From positions 1 through 19,084 of the forward strand of contig JAIVHQ010000222.1 of the NCBI GenBank assembly GCA_020200995.1: 19,084 nt of DNA, in the 5' to 3' direction. A program made the translations under genes and the position numbers. Positions 14,962 to 19,084 of this stretch are shown here, in pieces. The DNA comes from Flavobacteriales bacterium (GTDB lineage: Bacteria; Bacteroidota; Bacteroidia; Flavobacteriales_D; Cryomorphaceae). Position 1 is the stretch's first letter, and each line of letters opens with the position of its first letter. The notes under the pieces are model-generated. The model had not been told where the DNA came from. It made no database searches and worked only from the letters and a program-made list of their open reading frames with translations.

Positions 14962-17202
14962 ATGGACACCCTTACCAAAGACGAAGCCACCCTCGAACAA
15001 GCCGTTGAACTCGGCCTGCTGCCTGAAGAATTTGAGAAAGTAAAAGAAGTGCTCGGCCGCACGCCCAACTTTACCGAACTCGGAATTTTCGGCATCATGT
15101 GGTCGGAGCACTGCTCGTATAAGAACTCGATCAAATACCTCAAAACCCTGCCACGCACCGGCCCACACCTCCTCGTGGAGGCGGGTCAGGAGAATGCCGG
15201 ACTGGTAGACATCGGCGACGGTCTGGCCTGCGCTTTCAAAATCGAAAGCCACAACCATCCCTCGGCCATCGAGCCTTACCAGGGTGCGGCCACCGGCGTG
15301 GGCGGAATCAACCGCGACATTTTCACCATGGGTGCGCGACCCATCGCCCAGCTCAACTCATTGCGCTTTGGCAAAATCGAAGATCCCCACACGCAATGGA
15401 TTCTGCGCGGCGTGGTAAAAGGCATTGGCGATTACGGCAACGCCTTCGGAATTCCGGTACTCGGCGGGGAAGTTTTCTTCGACGAGGTGTACCAAACCAA
15501 CCCGCTGGTCAATGCCATGAGCGTGGGCATCATGGATCCCAAAGACATGATATCGGCCACGAGCCACGGCGTGGGCAATCCGGTGTGCATCGTCGGTTCG
15601 GCCACGGGCAAGGACGGCATCAACGGGGCCAGCTTTGCCAGCAAAGACATGAGCGAGGAGTCGGCTGCCGACCTGCCATCAGTGCAGGTGGGCGACCCTT
15701 TTCAGGAAAAACTCCTGCTCGAAGGTTCTCTCGAACTCGCCAAGACCGATGCCATTGTGGGTATGCAGGACATGGGCGCGGCGGGCATAACCTGCTCTAC
15801 CAGCGAGATGAGCGCCACCAACGGATTCGGAATGCGCATCGACCTCGACAAGGTACCCACGCGGCAAGAGGGCATGAAGCCTTTTGAAATCCTCCTCAGC
15901 GAATCGCAGGAGCGCATGCTGGTGGTGGTGAAGAAAGGCAAAGAGAAAATTGTAGAAGACATTTTTGATAAGTGGGACCTCCACGCGGTTCAGATCGGCG
16001 AAGTGACCGAAGGCGGCCGCCTGAAGTACTACATGAACGGCGAACTCGCGGCGGATGTGCCTGCGCACGACCTCGTGCTCGGCGGCGGCGCCCCGGTGTA
16101 CGACCGCGAATACAGCGAGCCCGCTTATTTTGCGGAAAGCAAGAAATTCAACATCGACGACATCCCCGAGCCCACCGATTTTACGGAAGTGGCCATGCAG
16201 CTGCTCGGAAATCCCAACATCGCCTCCAAGCGCTGGGTGTACGAGCAATACGATACCATGGTGGGTACGCGCAACATGAGCACCAACGGACCGAGCGATG
16301 CCGGCGTGGTAAACCTCAAAGGCAAACCCTCAGCCCTGGCCATGACGGTAGATTGCAACGCCCGCTACGTGCACGCCGACCCCAAAAAGGGAACGGCGAT
16401 CGCCGTGGCTGAAGCGGCGCGAAACATTGCGTGCAGCGGCGGAGAGCCCTCGGCGGTGACCAATTGCCTCAACTTCGGCAATCCGTACAATCCCGAGGTG
16501 TACTGGCAATTTGTAAACGCAATCGCAGGGATGAGCGAGAGCTGCCTGAAATTCAACACCCCCGTAACCGGTGGAAACGTGAGTTTCTACAACCAGACGG
16601 TGAAAGGCGGCAAGGAAACCATTCCTGTATTTCCGACTCCCACCATCGGGATGATCGGCATTATCAAAGACAAGAAGAAGCGCATGACCCTTGACTTCAA
16701 GGAAAAGGGCGACCTCATCTTTATGATAGGCGAATCGGTGGACGACATCGGGTGCAGCGAATACCTCGTGTCGCATCACGGCGTGAGGCTCAGCCCCGCA
16801 CCCCATTTTGACTTAGACCGCGAATACGCCGTGCAGCGCGCCGTGCTCAAGCTCATTGATGCGGGCATCATCAACGCCGCCCACGACGTGAGCGACGGCG
16901 GCCTCTTTACCGCCCTCGTAGAGATGGGCCTGAACCGCAGCATGGGCTTTGACATCACTTCGGATGCCGCCGTGCGGATGGACTCATTCCTCTTCGGAGA
17001 GGCGCAGAGCCGCATCCTCACTGCCATCGACAGCGACATGGAAACACAACTTATCGAAATGCTGCTCGAACTCAAAGTCCCCTTCACCCTCCTCGGCCAT
17101 GTGACCCGCGGCAAAATGGTGGTAGACGACACACACTTCGGCTTCATCGACGACGCAGCCGAGATTTACAACAATGCGCTGGGTCAGAAATTGAAGAGCT
17201 GA
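14962..17202 (+). CDS. purL: Phosphoribosylformylglycinamidine synthase, small-type PurL subunit
   Basis: A 746-residue protein of the short PurL type that works with separate PurS and PurQ subunits to convert FGAR, ATP and glutamine to FGAM in de novo purine synthesis (cytoplasm). 'MWSEHCSYKNS' near residues 46-56 includes the conserved histidine (His50), 'ESHNHPSAIEPYQGAATGVGGINRD' is the ATP/metal-binding block, 'GMQDMGAAGITCSTSEM' lies mid-protein, and the duplicated half has 'CLNFGNP', 'TPVTGGNVSFYNQ' and 'AHDVSDGGLFTAL'. Length and domain order match the Bacillus/Thermotoga type rather than the ~1,300-residue proteobacterial enzyme. I chose the ATG at 14962 (MDTLTKDEAT) because the 23 residues before it lie in the promoter region and look unlike PurL. 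The gene is single, followed by a strong terminator; purS and purQ are not in this window. Confidence 0.95.
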   Translation: MDTLTKDEATLEQAVELGLLPEEFEKVKEVLGRTPNFTELGIFGIMWSEHCSYKNSIKYLKTLPRTGPHLLVEAGQENAGLVDIGDGLACAFKIESHNHPSAIEPYQGAATGVGGINRDIFTMGARPIAQLNSLRFGKIEDPHTQWILRGVVKGIGDYGNAFGIPVLGGEVFFDEVYQTNPLVNAMSVGIMDPKDMISATSHGVGNPVCIVGSATGKDGINGASFASKDMSEESAADLPSVQVGDPFQEKLLLEGSLELAKTDAIVGMQDMGAAGITCSTSEMSATNGFGMRIDLDKVPTRQEGMKPFEILLSESQERMLVVVKKGKEKIVEDIFDKWDLHAVQIGEVTEGGRLKYYMNGELAADVPAHDLVLGGGAPVYDREYSEPAYFAESKKFNIDDIPEPTDFTEVAMQLLGNPNIASKRWVYEQYDTMVGTRNMSTNGPSDAGVVNLKGKPSALAMTVDCNARYVHADPKKGTAIAVAEAARNIACSGGEPSAVTNCLNFGNPYNPEVYWQFVNAIAGMSESCLKFNTPVTGGNVSFYNQTVKGGKETIPVFPTPTIGMIGIIKDKKKRMTLDFKEKGDLIFMIGESVDDIGCSEYLVSHHGVRLSPAPHFDLDREYAVQRAVLKLIDAGIINAAHDVSDGGLFTALVEMGLNRSMGFDITSDAAVRMDSFLFGEAQSRILTAIDSDMETQLIEMLLELKVPFTLLGHVTRGKMVVDDTHFGFIDDAAEIYNNALGQKLKS

Positions 17203-17230
17203 ATCGGCCTTTTGTAAATTGGTAAAAAAT

Positions 17231-17271
17231 AAGCCGCATTAATGCCTTCAGGGCGTTCATGCGGCTTTTTT
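17231..17271 (+). terminator. Strong intrinsic terminator of purL
   Basis: The stem AAGCCGCAT/ATGCGGCTT (17231-17239 and 17258-17266) extends inward through AATGCC/GGCGTT pairing, with a TTCA-type loop, and runs into six T residues. It begins 28 bases after the purL stop. Confidence 0.85.
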
Positions 17272-17354
17272 AGTGGCTGTCGATCTCAATCGAGCCAACT
17301 CAGCCATTTGGCTTTAAGACTGGACTCCGATTGGAGTAGCGGTTTGCAACTCCC

Positions 17355-18004
17355 GTCACTCAGAACGTAGCGCAGCGAAGTGAAGAGTCTCCCTTTTCTC
17401 TGAAATCAAAAGTTCGTTCATGCTCGATCCCTATAATATCGGCATGCGAATAACTCCCTGCCCGATTAACTTTACGCTCCGATAGAAAGGGAGATTCATC
17501 AGTCGGCCTGAGGGCCTCCATCTGAATGACGGGTATGACGAACTCTGTACTAATAGAAATACAAGGTAACAATTCCCGTCACTCAGAAGGAAGCCGTGGA
17601 GCGCAGCGGAACGGCTGACTGAAGAGTCTCCTTCTTATAAATTCAGTCTAATATTTTGGAGACTCTTCACTGCGCTGCGCTGCGTTCTGAGTGACGTGGA
17701 TGATGAACTGTGTTCTAATTGAAGTACAGAGTCACAGCCCCCGTCACTCAGAAGGAAGGAGCGAAGCGGATGACTGAAGAGTCTCCTTTTAAAAAATTTG
17801 TCTAATATTTTGGAGACTCTTCACTGCGCTGCGCTACGTTCTGAGTGACGTGGATGATGAACTGCGTACTAATTGAAGTACAGAGTCACAGCTCCCGTCA
17901 CTCAGAAGGAAGGAGCGAAGCGGATGACTGAAGAGTCTCCTTTTTAAAAATTCAGTCTAATATTTTGGAGACTCTTCACTGCGCTGCGCTGCGTTCTGAG
18001 TGAC
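17355..18004. repeat. Array of long palindromic intergenic repeats (about four units)
   Basis: Three clear units (17578-17695, 17743-17849, 17897-18004) and one degenerate unit (17355-17530). Each starts GTCACTCAGAA, continues through a purine-rich arm to TGAAGAGTCTCC, has a short AT-rich centre, then returns as GGAGACTCTTCA, a GCGCTGC-rich arm and TTCTGAGTGAC. So an 11-bp outer and 12-bp inner stem flank mismatched middles. Units are joined by a conserved ~45-bp linker (GATGATGAACTG ... GAAGTACAGAGTCACAG). The left arm of the degenerate unit uses the right-arm version of the middle, showing the two arm types interchange. No open reading frame is supported here. It fits a REP/BIME-like or palindromic repeat family amplified in tandem. 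Confidence 0.85.
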
Positions 18005-18043
18005 ATGGATGATGAACTGTGTTCTAATAGGCAGAAAACCGAC

Positions 18044-18487
18044 CTACTTCCCCACCCTCAAGTCAATCTTCCTAAAGTCGGCGTCGGTTTTCCCAATGAA
18101 TTCCATCACCGTTTCATATTCGTAATCATCCGGCTCGCCAATCATCCCCGCGGTTTCCAAAGCCACGATTCTGAAAATCTGCTGCTCGGTAAATTCAGGA
18201 CTGGTCTGAGGGAGCGGGCGCCAAATATCCGTGTCTCCTTCAATCACTTCCCAAAGCAGGTACACCAGAATAATGTCGTTTTGCCCGATGGGCGGATCGA
18301 GGACGAGCGCCTCGAAGTATTCATTCTGGGCAGTAAAATTGACCTGAACTTCAAAGACATCTTTGGTGAGGGCGGCTTCACCAGCCGGGCCTTGAGGGCC
18401 TCGTGGGCCGGGAGGGCCTGTATCGCCGCGACAGCTCCAAAAAGCAAGGCCGCCGATCAGGAGGAAAAACAAAGTGTTTCTTTTCAT
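18044..18487 (-). CDS. Lipoprotein with short collagen-like triplet repeat
   Basis: A 147-residue protein. MKRNTLFFLLIGGLAFWSC is a lipoprotein signal peptide with Cys19 as the lipid-attachment residue. Directly after it come six collagen-like GXY triplets (GDT-GPP-GPR-GPQ-GPA-GEA, residues 21-38), then about 105 residues of mixed strand/helix character with 'YLLWEVIEGDTDIWRPLPQT' and 'QQIFRIVALETAG'. Similar small Bacteroidota lipoproteins with a collagen-like stub exist; their function is unknown. The triplet segment may trimerise or act as a rigid stalk. It is divergent from the iron-binding lipoprotein gene and its 3' end abuts the palindromic array. Confidence 0.75.
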   Translation of the reverse strand: MKRNTLFFLLIGGLAFWSCRGDTGPPGPRGPQGPAGEAALTKDVFEVQVNFTAQNEYFEALVLDPPIGQNDIILVYLLWEVIEGDTDIWRPLPQTSPEFTEQQIFRIVALETAGMIGEPDDYEYETVMEFIGKTDADFRKIDLRVGK

Positions 18488-18604
18488 AGGATTGATTTTT
18501 TAGATTTTGATAAAAACTCAACGCTAAAAGTAGGGCTTTTGACCGAAGCAGGGCATCCCGTTAATCTACCACTTGTGCGGTATTCAAACTCCGAACGGCT
18601 GTGG

Positions 18605-18612
18605 TATCTTTG
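18605..18612 (+). promoter_or_regulatory. -7 promoter element of the iron-binding lipoprotein gene
   Basis: TATCTTTG fits TAnnTTTG exactly and lies 21 bases before the start codon. A -33 TTG at normal spacing is not clear. No obvious Fur-type 19-bp palindrome is visible in the 146-bp divergent gap. Confidence 0.5.
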
Positions 18613-18633
18613 CAGAACTAAATCAATTCGCAC

Positions 18634-19084
18634 ATGCTACGATCTACCATAATTTTTCTTTCCATTGCAGTTTTGACCTCATCCTGTTTCTCGGGCGGTA
18701 ACACCGATGCTGAGGCTGAAGAGGTCAACATTTACACCCACCGCCACTACGAAGTGGACCGTCAAATTTTCGAAAACTTTGAAACCGAGACCGGGATTAA
18801 AGTCAACCTTGTGAAGGCGAGCGCCGACGAACTCATCGTGCGGTTAGAGAACGAAGGGGAGCAATCGCCCGCCGACCTGCTCTTCACCGTTGATGCGGGG
18901 CGGCTGACCATGGCCAAAGAAAAGGGCCTTTTTCAACCCGTGACATCTGAAAAACTGAACGCCGCCATTCCCGCCCACTTGCGCGATCCCGAGGGGAATT
19001 GGTTTGCCCAAACCCTCCGCGCCCGCATTTTTGCGTACAGCAAGGAGCGCGTCGATCCCGCCGACCTCTCGACCTACGAAGCCC
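18634..19084 (+). CDS. Fe(III) ABC transporter substrate-binding lipoprotein (FutA/FbpA-like), 3' end outside window
   Basis: The first 150 codons are present and the frame is open at the window end. MLRSTIIFLSIAVLTSSC is a lipoprotein signal peptide (Cys18). 'VNIYTHRHYEVDRQIFENFETETGIKVNLVKASADELIVRLENEGEQSPADLLFTVDAGRL' then 'PAHLRDPEGNWFAQTLRARIFAYSKERV' is the N-lobe pattern of FutA/FbpA-type periplasmic iron-binding proteins, in which a tyrosine or histidine of the 'RHY' segment can contribute to Fe(III) binding. It would deliver ferric iron to an inner-membrane ABC permease and ATPase, presumably encoded just downstream. The ATG at 18634 directly precedes the signal peptide. Confidence 0.88.
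   Translation, partial: MLRSTIIFLSIAVLTSSCFSGGNTDAEAEEVNIYTHRHYEVDRQIFENFETETGIKVNLVKASADELIVRLENEGEQSPADLLFTVDAGRLTMAKEKGLFQPVTSEKLNAAIPAHLRDPEGNWFAQTLRARIFAYSKERVDPADLSTYEA

Noticed and set aside
17355..18004. CRISPR array
   Set aside because: Units are ~110 bp palindromes with conserved linkers and a 154-165-bp period. There are no short uniform repeats with unique spacers and no cas genes.

Overview
The window looks like chromosomal DNA from a member of the Bacteroidota, probably a Flavobacteriales-like or Saprospiria-like marine or environmental lineage. The pointers are promoter -7 boxes of the TAnnTTTG type close to start codons (11444, 12469, 14897, 18605), almost no Shine-Dalgarno sequences, a mobile mystery protein A/B pair, a short-type PurL, and several lipoproteins with Bacteroidota-style signal peptides. 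The assignment is inference from gene content and promoter style; there is no rRNA or other strong marker here.

Layout. 1-2.1 kb (minus strand): an AsmA/DUF748-like envelope protein and a YihY/BrkB-type membrane protein broken by an internal deletion and frameshift. 2.1-2.9 kb: a small CsbD stress protein (plus strand) followed by a hairpin-rich 3' region with two terminator-like structures. 2.9-6.7 kb (minus strand): a compact cluster of a polytopic membrane protein, an overlapping short-chain dehydrogenase and a lipoprotein amidohydrolase. 6.9-11.0 kb (plus strand): an overlapping three-gene efflux or secretion operon (MacA-like adaptor, MacB-like permease, TolC-like outer-membrane factor) with no ATPase gene. 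11.0-12.2 kb: a hairpin-rich gap and a second SDR with a nearly leaderless start. 12.2-14.7 kb: an AT-richer accessory island holding three ~33-bp iterons, mmpA (HTH), a rearranged mmpB (Fic N-terminal half, no Fic catalytic motif, unrelated tail) and an IS4-family insertion sequence. 14.9-17.3 kb: purL with a strong terminator. 17.35-18.0 kb: an array of long palindromic repeats. 18.0-19.1 kb: a collagen-like-triplet lipoprotein (minus) divergent from an Fe(III) ABC-transporter binding lipoprotein (plus, cut by the window end).

How the genes relate. The adaptor-permease-TolC genes overlap end to start and should form one tripartite envelope-spanning pump needing an ATPase from elsewhere. The amidohydrolase, SDR and membrane protein probably share a transcript but suggest no obvious single pathway. 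The mmpA/mmpB region is the best candidate for an unusual system: an autoregulated HTH-Fic module whose Fic half has been replaced, next to an IS without visible target duplication. The palindromic array after purL is the other structure that ordinary genes do not explain.
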